A DNA stretch of 10,921 nt from an uncultured Christensenellaceae bacterium (GCA_902475645.1 CABSAH010000044.1:1-10921), one strand, 5' to 3'. Positions 1-5,917 are shown, counted from the first letter of the stretch. Program-made: numbers and translations. Notes: generated from the sequence alone by a model not told the origin.

Positions 1-13
1 GCAACGGGAGAGG

Positions 14-31
14 GGAATTTGTTAACAAATT
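14..31. promoter_or_regulatory. Palindromic candidate operator, copy 1
   Basis: AATTTGTTAACAAATT at 16-31 is a perfect 16-bp palindrome. GGAATTTGTTAACAAA (14-29) recurs exactly at 774-789. The copy ends 21 nt before the -35 box of the lipoprotein promoter, a position typical of activator sites. The bound protein is not known. It is not a standard Rex, CcpA or LexA site as I know them. Confidence 0.5.
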
Positions 32-52
32 AAATACTTTGCGCCGAATCGG

Positions 53-81
53 TTGACGTGGCGCGGGTTTGCCCGTATAGT
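53..81 (+). promoter_or_regulatory. SigA-type promoter of the lipoprotein gene
   Basis: TTGACG at 53-58 and TATAGT at 76-81 are separated by 17 nt, close to the SigA consensus. The expected transcription start is near 88, leaving a leader of about 95 nt. The spacer holds a small inverted repeat, CGGG-TTTG-CCCG at 64-75, which could be a repressor site or chance. Confidence 0.75.
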
Positions 82-183
82 AAAACCATAAGTTATAAAT
101 TAGAAAAAACGGCAATATCGGGCAAAAAAGCAGGATACGGGCTTTGGTGTGAGCAAAATAAAAATAATTAAGGAGAAGGGGTC

Positions 184-717
184 ATGAGAAAAATACTTAG
201 CTTACTTTCGTTAACGCTATCCGTGCTTATGCTTGCGTGCGGGTGCGCAGGACAGGACGATGCGCTGTGCATCTATGTTACCAACAGCGAAACGGGCGAA
301 ACCGTTACGTCCTATGACAACGGCGAAACATGGGACGGCGATGCGCCCGGGGTGTATATGACACTTGATTATAAAACCGTGAGCAGCGATGCGGAAACAA
401 TAACGGCTTTGATATCGAATAAAGATTATAATTATCCGGTTGAGGTAACAACGAGCGAATGGTATCAGCTTTATCGGTTCGAAAACGGTGAATGGTCTAT
501 GTGCATGGAAAAAGAATGCTTTATCCGCTCTTTTCCCGATGTAGGCGAGATTGTCGCTAACGGTGAAACGCGCGATTTCCCATGCGAACTGGCTTACTAT
601 GAGCTGAGCAGCGGAAAGTACAAAATAGTCAAATATATTACGGTTGACGAATGGAACGAGGAAAACCGTTTATGGTACAAAGATTTGGAAGCAGGAGCAG
701 AGTTTATCGTTGGATAA
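184..717 (+). CDS. Lipoprotein with bacterial Ig-like (Big_14-type) domain
   Basis: This 177-residue protein is probably exported and lipid-anchored. The first 18 residues form a lipoprotein signal: basic MRK, a Leu/Ser-rich core, then Ala18-Cys19-Gly20-Cys21. Cys19 or Cys21 could carry the lipid; neither has an ideal lipobox. From about residue 55 the pattern fits the Ig-like domain common in clostridial surface proteins (Big_14, from memory): GVYMTL, an Asn-rich turn near residue 80, a YRFENGEW strand, a PxVGEIVANGETRDF turn, LSSGKYKIVKYI and a final AEFIV strand. The exact role is unknown; such domains usually mediate binding or sensing. AAGGAG at 170-175 lies 8 nt before the ATG. The gene has its own promoter and terminator. 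It is visibly richer in A+T than the genes after it, which may mean a different origin. Confidence 0.8.
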   Translation: MRKILSLLSLTLSVLMLACGCAGQDDALCIYVTNSETGETVTSYDNGETWDGDAPGVYMTLDYKTVSSDAETITALISNKDYNYPVEVTTSEWYQLYRFENGEWSMCMEKECFIRSFPDVGEIVANGETRDFPCELAYYELSSGKYKIVKYITVDEWNEENRLWYKDLEAGAEFIVG

Positions 718-731
718 AAGCAATATTGCGG

Positions 732-767
732 GCCTTGGGGCGGGAGATTCTGCTTCAAGGCTTTTTT
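732..767 (+). terminator. Rho-independent terminator after the lipoprotein gene
   Basis: GCCTTG at 732-737 pairs with CAAGGC at 756-761. The stem extends inward through GGGC/GCTT with wobble pairs, and TTTTTT follows at 762-767. It starts 14 nt after the stop codon and isolates the lipoprotein as a single-gene unit. Confidence 0.85.
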
Positions 768-773
768 GTGCAC

Positions 774-789
774 GGAATTTGTTAACAAA
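774..789. promoter_or_regulatory. Palindromic candidate operator, copy 2
   Basis: GGAATTTGTTAACAAA is identical to 14-29, and its TTTGTTAACAAA core (778-789) is a perfect palindrome. It ends 11 nt before the -35 box of the hydrolase promoter. The two copies sit upstream of consecutive promoters, so common control of the two genes is a fair inference. Confidence 0.5.
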
Positions 790-800
790 CCATGTCCTTC

Positions 801-829
801 TCGACAAATGACCGCATAAAAGCTATAAT
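801..829 (+). promoter_or_regulatory. SigA-type promoter of the NlpC/P60 gene
   Basis: TCGACA at 801-806 and a perfect TATAAT at 824-829 are 17 nt apart. A start 6-7 nt after the -10 box falls at 835-836, on the A of the presumed start codon, so the transcript would be leaderless. Confidence 0.7.
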
Positions 830-835
830 TTAGCT

Positions 836-2185
836 ATGGAAAAGAAATGGCAGAAGCGGCGCGAAAGAAGCGCGCGCATAAAATTGTTTTTTAAGCGGAT
901 AAGGCTCCCGCTGCTTACGGTGGGCGGCGCCTTTTTGACCGCGTTTATAATAATACCGCTTGCATTGGGCGCATACGAGGCGCGCGCGGACAGCATAGAA
1001 ATTGCGGCGCCGGGCAGACGGGCTGAGCCTTCCGCAAGCCCGGGCGCGATACTGCCCGCGGCAATGGAGCCTATAACGGCGGCGGAGCCTACGCCGAGCG
1101 AGAGCGATAATGCGGAGCATATTGCGCCGAGCGACGCCGAACCGACCGCCTCCGCGCAAGAGGTGCAGCAATACGCCACCCTTGCGTTTGAGCAGCGGGA
1201 CGAAGCCGTGCGCGCATTGCAGCAGCGGCTTATGGATTTATACTATATGGGCAGCGACGAGCCTACCGATTATTACGGTCCCGTCACGCGGGACGCCGTT
1301 ATGAGTTTTCAGCGGGCGCACCATTTGAAGGAAACGGGCGATGCGGACGGGCAGACGCAGCAGATACTTTTCAGCTCCGCCGCGCAAAGCTATATTATAA
1401 ACATGGGCTGTTCGGGCGAGGATGTGCTTACGCTGCAAAACGAGCTAAAGGAGCTTGGCTATTACGGGGATAAGCTGAACGGCTATTTCGGCACGGCTAC
1501 AAGCCGCGCAACGGCCGCGTTCCAGAAGAAGAACAAGCTGGACATAACGGGAGAGGCGGATTATTCAACGCTGGAGCTGCTGTATTCCCCCAAGGCAAGG
1601 CCGCTTATAGACCCAACGCCCACGCCTACCCCCACCCCAACGCCAAAGCCCACAAAAACGCCCAAGCCGACAAAGACGCCCAAGCCCACCAAATCCCCCA
1701 AGCCCGGGCAAACCGCCGCGCCGGATGCCGTAAGCAGCGCAACCGTGCCGCAAAGCAGCGCGCCAACCTACGCGCCCACCACCCCCGCGCCCAATTACGG
1801 CGGCAGCGTAGCGGACTTTATAGCCCTTGCAAAGCAGCAGATAGGCATAAGATACGTGCTTGGCGGCAAGGGGCCGGATAAGTTCGATTGCTCCGGCTTT
1901 GTGTATTATTGCTTAAAGCCCTTCGGCAAAATGTCGCGCTATTATAACTCCGCCGGCATGGGGCAGATAGATTCCTGGCCAACGGTTTACGGCAGGGAGA
2001 ATTTGCAGCCGGGCGACTTGATATTCTATAAATCCGAAGGCGCGGATACGCGCATAACCCACGTTGCAATATGGCTGGGCGGCGGCAAGCTTATACACGC
2101 CTCCGCAAGCGAGGGCTGCATATGCATAACAAGCTGGGGCGGCTGGAGCGAGCGCAACTTCCTTTACGGCAAAAGGGTGTTCTGA
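836..2185 (+). CDS. Membrane-anchored peptidoglycan hydrolase: two PG-binding domains plus NlpC/P60
   Basis: This 449-residue protein likely acts outside the membrane and cuts wall peptides as a cysteine endopeptidase. Residues 1-23 are strongly basic and about 24-46 form a membrane segment; Ala49-Arg-Ala51 could be a signal peptidase site, so it may be anchored or released. An Ala/Pro/Glu-rich stretch follows, then two PG_binding_1-type repeats at about 118-180 and 187-250. A Thr-Pro/Lys-Pro linker (260-290) leads to an NlpC/P60 domain at about 324-449. The catalytic set is visible: Cys352 in FDCSGFV, His409 in THVAIW and His421 in LIHAS. No ribosome site precedes the ATG and the -10 box ends 6 nt before it, so initiation may be leaderless. 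Later in-frame starts would cut the basic N-terminus. mscL follows after 31 nt with no terminator between, so the two are probably co-transcribed. Confidence 0.9.
   Translation: MEKKWQKRRERSARIKLFFKRIRLPLLTVGGAFLTAFIIIPLALGAYEARADSIEIAAPGRRAEPSASPGAILPAAMEPITAAEPTPSESDNAEHIAPSDAEPTASAQEVQQYATLAFEQRDEAVRALQQRLMDLYYMGSDEPTDYYGPVTRDAVMSFQRAHHLKETGDADGQTQQILFSSAAQSYIINMGCSGEDVLTLQNELKELGYYGDKLNGYFGTATSRATAAFQKKNKLDITGEADYSTLELLYSPKARPLIDPTPTPTPTPTPKPTKTPKPTKTPKPTKSPKPGQTAAPDAVSSATVPQSSAPTYAPTTPAPNYGGSVADFIALAKQQIGIRYVLGGKGPDKFDCSGFVYYCLKPFGKMSRYYNSAGMGQIDSWPTVYGRENLQPGDLIFYKSEGADTRITHVAIWLGGGKLIHASASEGCICITSWGGWSERNFLYGKRVF
1616..1699 (+). repeat. In-gene tandem repeats encoding the Pro-rich linker
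   Basis: Codons 261-270 encode five Thr-Pro pairs. Three 18-bp units at 1646-1663, 1664-1681 and 1682-1699 then encode KPTKTP, KPTKTP and KPTKSP. Each unit differs from the others at two to five bases. Such arrays can change length by slippage and probably set the reach of the catalytic domain. The Lys-rich character could help binding to the anionic wall; that is inference. Confidence 0.8.
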
Positions 2186-2216
2186 CAAAATAATATAAAG
2201 GGAACGGTATCACAGC

Positions 2217-2633
2217 ATGAAGAAGTTTATTGAAGAATTCAAGGCGTTTGCCATAAAGGGCAACGCAATGGACTTAGCCGTGGGCATGATGGTAGGCGCG
2301 GCGTTCACAAGCATTGTAAATTCGCTTGTGAATAACATAATATCCCCGCTCATAGGCCTGCTTGTTAAGGTGGACTTTTCAGACCTTGTGCTTACAATAG
2401 GCGAGGTGGACGTTCAGTACGGCGCATTCATAATGGCAATAATCAATTTCCTTATAGTCGCGCTGGTGCTCTTCTTTGTGGTAAAGGCAATGAACGCGCT
2501 GAAGGGAATAGGCAAAAGGCCCGCGGAGGAGGCCCCCGCCGCGCCCACAACGAAGGTTTGCCCCTTCTGCATGAGCGAAATAGCTATAAACGCTACCCGC
2601 TGCCCGCATTGCACAAGCGAGCTGGAAAGCTAA
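2217..2633 (+). CDS. mscL: Large-conductance mechanosensitive channel MscL with C-terminal zinc ribbon
   Basis: MscL is a homopentameric pore that opens under membrane tension and releases solutes during hypo-osmotic shock. This 138-residue protein starts with the typical MKKFIEEFKAFAIKGN amphipathic helix. TM1 spans about residues 17-48 (DLAVGMMVGAAF, then SLVNNIISPLIGLL) and TM2 about 69-92. Beyond residue 100 there is no long helical bundle as in E. coli; instead Cys115-x-x-Cys118 and Cys129-x-x-Cys132 form a zinc-ribbon motif, which I recall from other clostridial MscL proteins. The ribosome site AAAGGGA (2197-2203) is 13 nt from the ATG, rather far, but no other in-frame start fits. Placement directly after a wall hydrolase suggests an envelope-stress unit. 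Confidence 0.93.
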   Translation: MKKFIEEFKAFAIKGNAMDLAVGMMVGAAFTSIVNSLVNNIISPLIGLLVKVDFSDLVLTIGEVDVQYGAFIMAIINFLIVALVLFFVVKAMNALKGIGKRPAEEAPAAPTTKVCPFCMSEIAINATRCPHCTSELES

Positions 2634-2648
2634 TTCCGCACATGGCTC

Positions 2649-2686
2649 ACGGCTCCCGTCCTAATATTTGCTCGGGGGCCGTTTTT
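2649..2686 (+). terminator. Strong rho-independent terminator after mscL
   Basis: ACGGCTCCCG (2649-2658) pairs with CGGGGGCCGT (2673-2682), giving 10 bp with one G-U pair around a 14-nt loop; a short T run ends at 2686. It closes the hydrolase-mscL unit. Confidence 0.9.
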
Positions 2687-2752
2687 GTATTACGCCGTCG
2701 CTGCGGTATTCATTTTGCGGGCGGCCGCTTTTGTGAACTTTCCGCGCCGCTA

Positions 2753-2784
2753 TTGATTATTGCGGGGATTATCGGTAATATAAT
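2753..2784 (+). promoter_or_regulatory. Probable promoter of the UPF0316 gene
   Basis: The preceding terminator requires a new start here. TATAAT at 2779-2784 is a perfect -10 box, but the best -35 candidates are poor: TTGATT at 2753-2758 is 20 nt away, TTATTG at 2757-2762 is 16 nt away. An alternative is TTGATT with TAATAT at 2776-2781, spaced 17 nt. Confidence 0.45.
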
Positions 2785-2824
2785 ATCAAGGTAAGTATAT
2801 TTTAAGTTGGGAGGCGATATACGG

Positions 2825-3415
2825 ATGACAAGGCTGTTTGAAATACTCGGCACGTTCTTTTCGGGAACCACGCTTTTGGTCTACGTTTGCATATTCGTGG
2901 GGAAAATATTGGAGGTAACGCTCTGCACGCTGAGAATAGTGCTTATAAACCGCGGCGAACGCGCAATAGGCGCGGTGCTTGCGCTTATAGAAATAACGCT
3001 GTGGCTGATAATTGCGGGCAACGTGCTGAATAATTATCAAAGCGACCCGTGGAAAATAGTCGCGTATGCGCTGGCGTTTTCGTTGGGCAACTATGCGGGA
3101 AGCTGGCTTGAAGAACGGCTGGCGTTCGGCCTGTGCTCGATACAATGCGTTGTTATGGATGCCGAAACCGCCGATAGGATAGGCGACGCCCTCCGCTCCC
3201 ACGGCTTTGGCCTAAGCGAAATGAAGGCACAGGGGCGGGACGATACCGACCGCTATATGCTTATATCCACCCTGCGCCGCAAGCTTGCGCCCGAGGCCAT
3301 GGAGATTATAGGCGAGGTTGCGCCGAACGCGGTAATAACCGTAAGCGACGTTAAAAGTCAGCGCGGCGGCTATATGCGCCAAGGCATAGGCCGCAGGTCA
3401 AGAAAGGGTAAGTAA
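2825..3415 (+). CDS. UPF0316 membrane protein (DUF5698 + DUF2179)
   Basis: This 196-residue protein fits the UPF0316/YebE-like family of unknown function. The N-terminal half has three hydrophobic segments at about residues 14-38, 45-66 and 76-96, with the family pattern of a Val-Thr-x-x-Thr-Leu-Arg stretch followed by a GERAIGAVLALIEITLW segment. The C-terminal half, from about residue 100, is a soluble DUF2179 domain (CVVMDAETADRIGDALRSHG, then GRDDTDRYMLISTLRRK). DUF2179 also occurs at the end of YitT-type membrane proteins and may sense a ligand; that is inference. I chose the ATG at 2825 because GGGAGG (2809-2814) lies 10 nt upstream; an in-frame TTG at 2807 overlaps that site and is unlikely. 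The tail is basic (GRRSRKGK). It appears to stand alone. Confidence 0.85.
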   Translation: MTRLFEILGTFFSGTTLLVYVCIFVGKILEVTLCTLRIVLINRGERAIGAVLALIEITLWLIIAGNVLNNYQSDPWKIVAYALAFSLGNYAGSWLEERLAFGLCSIQCVVMDAETADRIGDALRSHGFGLSEMKAQGRDDTDRYMLISTLRRKLAPEAMEIIGEVAPNAVITVSDVKSQRGGYMRQGIGRRSRKGK

Positions 3416-3508
3416 TATGCCGCTTGGCAGCGTTTAAGCGGAAAGTAAATTCAAATAATGCAAAACCAACGCCTTGCGCCTATGCGGGGCGCGGTTATAA
3501 GACAGTTT

Positions 3509-3543
3509 CATTCTCGGCAGAAATGTATGCCGGGAATGTTATT
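3509..3543 (+). terminator. Possible terminator of the UPF0316 gene
   Basis: CATTCTCGGC (3509-3518) pairs with GCCGGGAATG (3529-3538), 10 bp with one wobble pair and a 10-nt loop. The following TTATT is only a weak T tract, and the hairpin lies 94 nt after the stop codon, so termination may be partial. Confidence 0.4.
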
Positions 3544-3676
3544 GTATATATTAAAGCCACATGATAGAATTAAACAAAGCAATAAGAAGGCAGGCTTTTG
3601 CTTTGTCGGAGAAGATGAAACATTCAAATACTACCGTATCGAGCAGTAAACTCTAATTTGCTGAACTGATAAAGGG

Positions 3677-3709
3677 CGCGCTTCTGTACACCTTTCGGTG
3701 TACCGCGCG
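3677..3709. repeat. Composite hairpin before the repeat cluster
   Basis: GTACACC (3686-3692) and GGTGTAC (3697-3703) pair perfectly around TTTC. Outside them CGCGC (3677-3681) pairs with GCGCG (3705-3709) across a small internal loop. No T tract follows. It directly abuts the 3717 repeat copy and may belong to the same composite element. Confidence 0.6.
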
Positions 3710-3716
3710 AGCATCC

Positions 3717-3756
3717 CTTGCCTCTCCCTTTGGGAGAGGTGGCCGAGCGCAGCGAG
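3717..3756 (+). repeat. Palindromic intergenic repeat, copy A
   Basis: The unit begins with a hairpin (CCTCTCCC pairs with GGGAGAGG, 3721-3738), then TGGCCGAGCGCAGCGAG. It matches copy B (3789-3828) at 39 of 40 bases. Its continuation from 3757 departs from the usual GACGGAGAGGG end. Confidence 0.85.
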
Positions 3757-3788
3757 TGCCCGAAGGGGGGATATACCCGGGAAAACAT

Positions 3789-3839
3789 CTTGCCTCTCCC
3801 CTTGGGAGAGGTGGCCGAGCGCAGCGAGGACGGAGAGGG
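3789..3839 (+). repeat. Palindromic intergenic repeat, copy B
   Basis: This is the most complete forward copy: a CCTCTCCC/GGGAGAGG hairpin, TGGCCGAGCGCAGCGAG, then GACGGAGAGGG at 3829-3839. It lies 72 bp after copy A in the same orientation. The same layout, with changed stem sequences, recurs at 10694 and 10867. Confidence 0.85.
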
Positions 3840-3902
3840 CAAACAATGACCATACCCAAAGACAACACACAAGGAGATTATCATTCAAAAAAGGCTGCAA
3901 GT

Positions 3903-3951
3903 CCCTCTCAGTCACCTGCGGTGACAGCTCTCCCTAAGGGAGAGCCAAGGG
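3903..3951 (-). repeat. Palindromic intergenic repeat, copy C, inverted
   Basis: Read on the minus strand this has the same layout as A and B: CCTTGGCTCTCCC, a closing GGGAGAGC, a middle hairpin and an end of CTGAGAGGG. The stems are GCTCTCCC/GGGAGAGC (3927-3945) and GTCACC/GGTGAC (3911-3925). The middle hairpin differs from that of A and B, so it is a related subtype. Confidence 0.75.
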
Positions 3952-3988
3952 GCTGCACCTCTTTACATAGTATGTTGGCATGAGGAAC

Positions 3989-4014
3989 GGAGCGTATCTC
4001 TATCGATACGCTCC
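3989..4014. other. Perfect 10-bp hairpin
   Basis: GGAGCGTATC (3989-3998) and GATACGCTCC (4005-4014) pair perfectly around a 6-nt loop. The next T run, TTTT at 4022-4025, is 7 nt away, so it is not a classic terminator. It could protect a 3' end or act with the terminator at 4033. Confidence 0.6.
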
Positions 4015-4032
4015 ATTGACTGTTTTATGACC

Positions 4033-4060
4033 ACCCGCCCTATGCGGGGCGCGGTTTTTT
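4033..4060 (+). terminator. Terminator upstream of nadE
   Basis: ACCCGCCC (4033-4040) pairs with GGGCG (4047-4051) and, past one bulged C, GGT (4053-4055); six T residues end at 4060. It separates the nadE operon from upstream reading. CCTATGCGGGGCGCGGTT at 4039-4056 also occurs at 3479-3496. Confidence 0.7.
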
Positions 4061-4093
4061 ATATTGTACTTCCCCTATGCGATATGGGTGGTG

Positions 4094-4099
4094 TATAAT
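4094..4099 (+). promoter_or_regulatory. Probable -10 box of the nadE operon
   Basis: TATAAT at 4094-4099 is a perfect -10 box and would start transcription near 4106. No good -35 box is at 16-18 nt; TTGTAC (4064-4069) is 24 nt away. The operon needs a promoter between the terminator at 4060 and the ATG, and this is the best candidate. Confidence 0.45.
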
Positions 4100-4137
4100 A
4101 AAATAAGTATATTTGTTATCCCTTGGGAGGTATTATA

Positions 4138-5913
4138 ATGCGCGAAAGTATGCTTGCATTACAAACGGACGCACCCGTGCGCCTTGCCGCGGCGTCGCCC
4201 GAAATAGTGCTGGGCGATCCAAAGGCCAACGCCGCCGCCGCCATAAGGACGATACGGCGCGCGGAGCAGGCGGGGGCGGAATATCTTGTGCTGCCGGAGC
4301 TTTTCCTTTGCGGGGCAACGCTTGGCTCGCTTATGGAGCATCCGCTCATGCTCAACGCCTGCCGCGATGCACTTAGCATCGTAGCGGAGGCTACAAAGCA
4401 ATCCCCGCTTTTTGTAAGCATAGGTCTGCCGTATATGGCGGGCGGGCGCGTGCGAAGCTGCATTGCGCTCGTCAGGGGCGGCAGGATATATGCCGTTATA
4501 CCCGCCTCCCGCGTTGCGGCAAATCCGTTCGGCTTTGCCCCCGCAATACCGCGCGGCTCCGCCTCCATATCCACATTAACGCCAATTCCCCGCCTAAGCG
4601 TTGGCTTTGCCGGGCAGATATTTGCAAGGAGCGAGCCGAGGGAGGGGCATATTATGCTGCTTTCAGGCTCCTTCAACGCAACCGCAAAGAGCTATGACGC
4701 GGTAAAGGCGGGCCTTGCCGCATACAGCGCACGCACGGGCATGGCGGTTGCAATGGCGCTGCCCTCCCGCGGGGAAAGCACAACCGCGTTCGTGTTCGAT
4801 GGATACTGCGCAATAGCCGCAAACGGCGAAATACTGGCGGAATCTGCGCCGCTTTCGCGCGATGCGTTTGTTTGTGCGGATGTTTGCGCGGATAAGCTGA
4901 GCGCATTTGAACCGTATACCGATGCGGAGGACGAGGGCTATGTTTCGTCCGACCCCATGCGGGCGGATGCGCAGCTTAGGCGGCTTTTCGCGCTGCAAAG
5001 CGCGGCGCTTGTGCGCAGGGCGGAGCATATCCGTTCAAGGGGCTTTGTAATCGGCGTAAGCGGCGGGCTGGACAGCGCGCTTGCTCTGCTTGTTGCGTGC
5101 GCTGCGGCGGATGAGATGGGCATGGAAAGAAGCGGAATAACGGGCGTATCCATGCCGGGCTTTGGCACAACAAGCCGCACAAAGAACAACGGCCGCGCAC
5201 TTGTTGAGGCGCTTGGCTGCAAATACAGGGAAATATCCGTTGCGGCGGCGTGCAGGGAGCATTTTGGCAATATAGGCCACGATGAAAGCATACACAATTC
5301 CGTTTACGAAAACGCACAGGCGCGCGAGCGCACAAAGATTCTTTTATCCATAGCCAACGAGGAAGGTCTGCTGGACGTGGGCACGGGGGATTTGAGCGAG
5401 GCGGCGCTCGGCTGGACCACGTTCGGCGGGGATAATTTGGCGCAATACGGCGTTAACGCATCCGTACCCAAAACGATAATACGCCGCGTTGTGGCGGCCG
5501 TGGGCGCGGATTTCGGCGCGGAGGCCGATGCAATACTAAAGGATATATTGGCCACGCCCGTAAGCCCGGAGCTTTTGCCTGCGGAGGGCGGGGAGATAAG
5601 CCAAAGGACGGAGGAGCTTGTCGGCAGCTACGATTTGCACGATTTGTTCATATATCATTTTATGCATGGCAAGGGGCCAAAGGAGCTTTACGACATTGCC
5701 CTTGATAAGCTGGATTTTGAGGAGGAAGAGGTATACCGCACGCTGGGCATATTCCTAAAGCGGTTCTTTTCGCAGCAGTTCAAGCGCAACAGCGCGCCGG
5801 AAGCGCCGCTTGTGTGCCTATCCATTGCGCCCGGCGTATGGAATATGCCAAGCGATATGACGGGCGGCGCATTCATGGCGGAATACGAGCGGATAAGGAG
5901 AAGGCGAAGCTGA
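4138..5913 (+). CDS. nadE: NAD+ synthase, two-domain type, with apparently inactive glutaminase domain
   Basis: NadE amidates nicotinic acid adenine dinucleotide to NAD+, the last step of NAD synthesis in the cytoplasm. The 591-residue protein has a nitrilase-like N-terminal domain (about 12-260) and a synthetase domain (about 275-591). The synthetase part looks intact: ATP PP-loop SGGLDSA (308-314), GFGTTSRTKNN, YENAQARERT (390-399), GTGDLSEAALGWTTFGGD, YGVNASVPKT and a QQFKR tail segment. In the glutaminase part Glu54 (LPELFLCG) is kept. The usual catalytic Lys in a VPK-type motif aligns with Ala123, and the usual Cys of the ICEDLW motif aligns with Ala158 (VGFAGQIF). The fold is otherwise kept (RGESTTAFVFDG). 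It may therefore use free ammonia. It is somewhat shorter than the usual roughly 640 residues. I chose ATG 4138 because GGGAGG (4125-4130) lies 7 nt before it. Confidence 0.92.
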   Translation: MRESMLALQTDAPVRLAAASPEIVLGDPKANAAAAIRTIRRAEQAGAEYLVLPELFLCGATLGSLMEHPLMLNACRDALSIVAEATKQSPLFVSIGLPYMAGGRVRSCIALVRGGRIYAVIPASRVAANPFGFAPAIPRGSASISTLTPIPRLSVGFAGQIFARSEPREGHIMLLSGSFNATAKSYDAVKAGLAAYSARTGMAVAMALPSRGESTTAFVFDGYCAIAANGEILAESAPLSRDAFVCADVCADKLSAFEPYTDAEDEGYVSSDPMRADAQLRRLFALQSAALVRRAEHIRSRGFVIGVSGGLDSALALLVACAAADEMGMERSGITGVSMPGFGTTSRTKNNGRALVEALGCKYREISVAAACREHFGNIGHDESIHNSVYENAQARERTKILLSIANEEGLLDVGTGDLSEAALGWTTFGGDNLAQYGVNASVPKTIIRRVVAAVGADFGAEADAILKDILATPVSPELLPAEGGEISQRTEELVGSYDLHDLFIYHFMHGKGPKELYDIALDKLDFEEEEVYRTLGIFLKRFFSQQFKRNSAPEAPLVCLSIAPGVWNMPSDMTGGAFMAEYERIRRRRS

Positions 5914-5917
5914 CGCG

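Larger units (their letters stand above)
3416..4137. other. Intergenic region of about 720 bp: hairpins and repeats, no gene
   Basis: I find no credible gene here. In order it holds a small hairpin after the stop (3420-3441), an 18-nt sequence repeated at 4039, a 10-bp hairpin that may terminate transcription (3509-3538), a plain stretch (3545-3670), a composite hairpin (3677-3709), three copies of a palindromic repeat family (3717-3951), a perfect 10-bp hairpin (3989-4014), a terminator (4033-4060) and a likely nadE promoter. Short open frames at 3458-3649, 3631-3915 and 3698-3937 lack proper ribosome sites or simply translate the repeats. Confidence 0.75.

Noticed and set aside
14..31. Palindrome as a Rex or BirA operator
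   Set aside because: Both have separated TTGTTAA-type half-sites with a spacer, while here the half-sites overlap in a compact 12-16 bp palindrome.
2558..2794. 78-codon + strand frame overlapping the end of mscL
   Set aside because: It reads through the mscL zinc-ribbon codons in another frame and then through the terminator; no ribosome site.
3420..3441. CCGCTT/AAGCGG hairpin after the UPF0316 stop as a terminator
   Set aside because: Six base pairs followed by an A-rich, not T-rich, sequence.
3458..3649. 63-codon + strand frame after the UPF0316 gene
   Set aside because: No ribosome site, it spans an 18-nt repeat and a hairpin, and its composition is not protein-like.
3631..3937. Overlapping small frames on both strands in the repeat cluster
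   Set aside because: They are translations of the palindromic repeats, such as recurrent RCARPPLP-like strings.
3717..3951. Repeat cluster as a CRISPR array
   Set aside because: Only two direct copies plus an inverted one, with a non-unique repeat layout and no cas genes; spacers of CRISPR type are absent.
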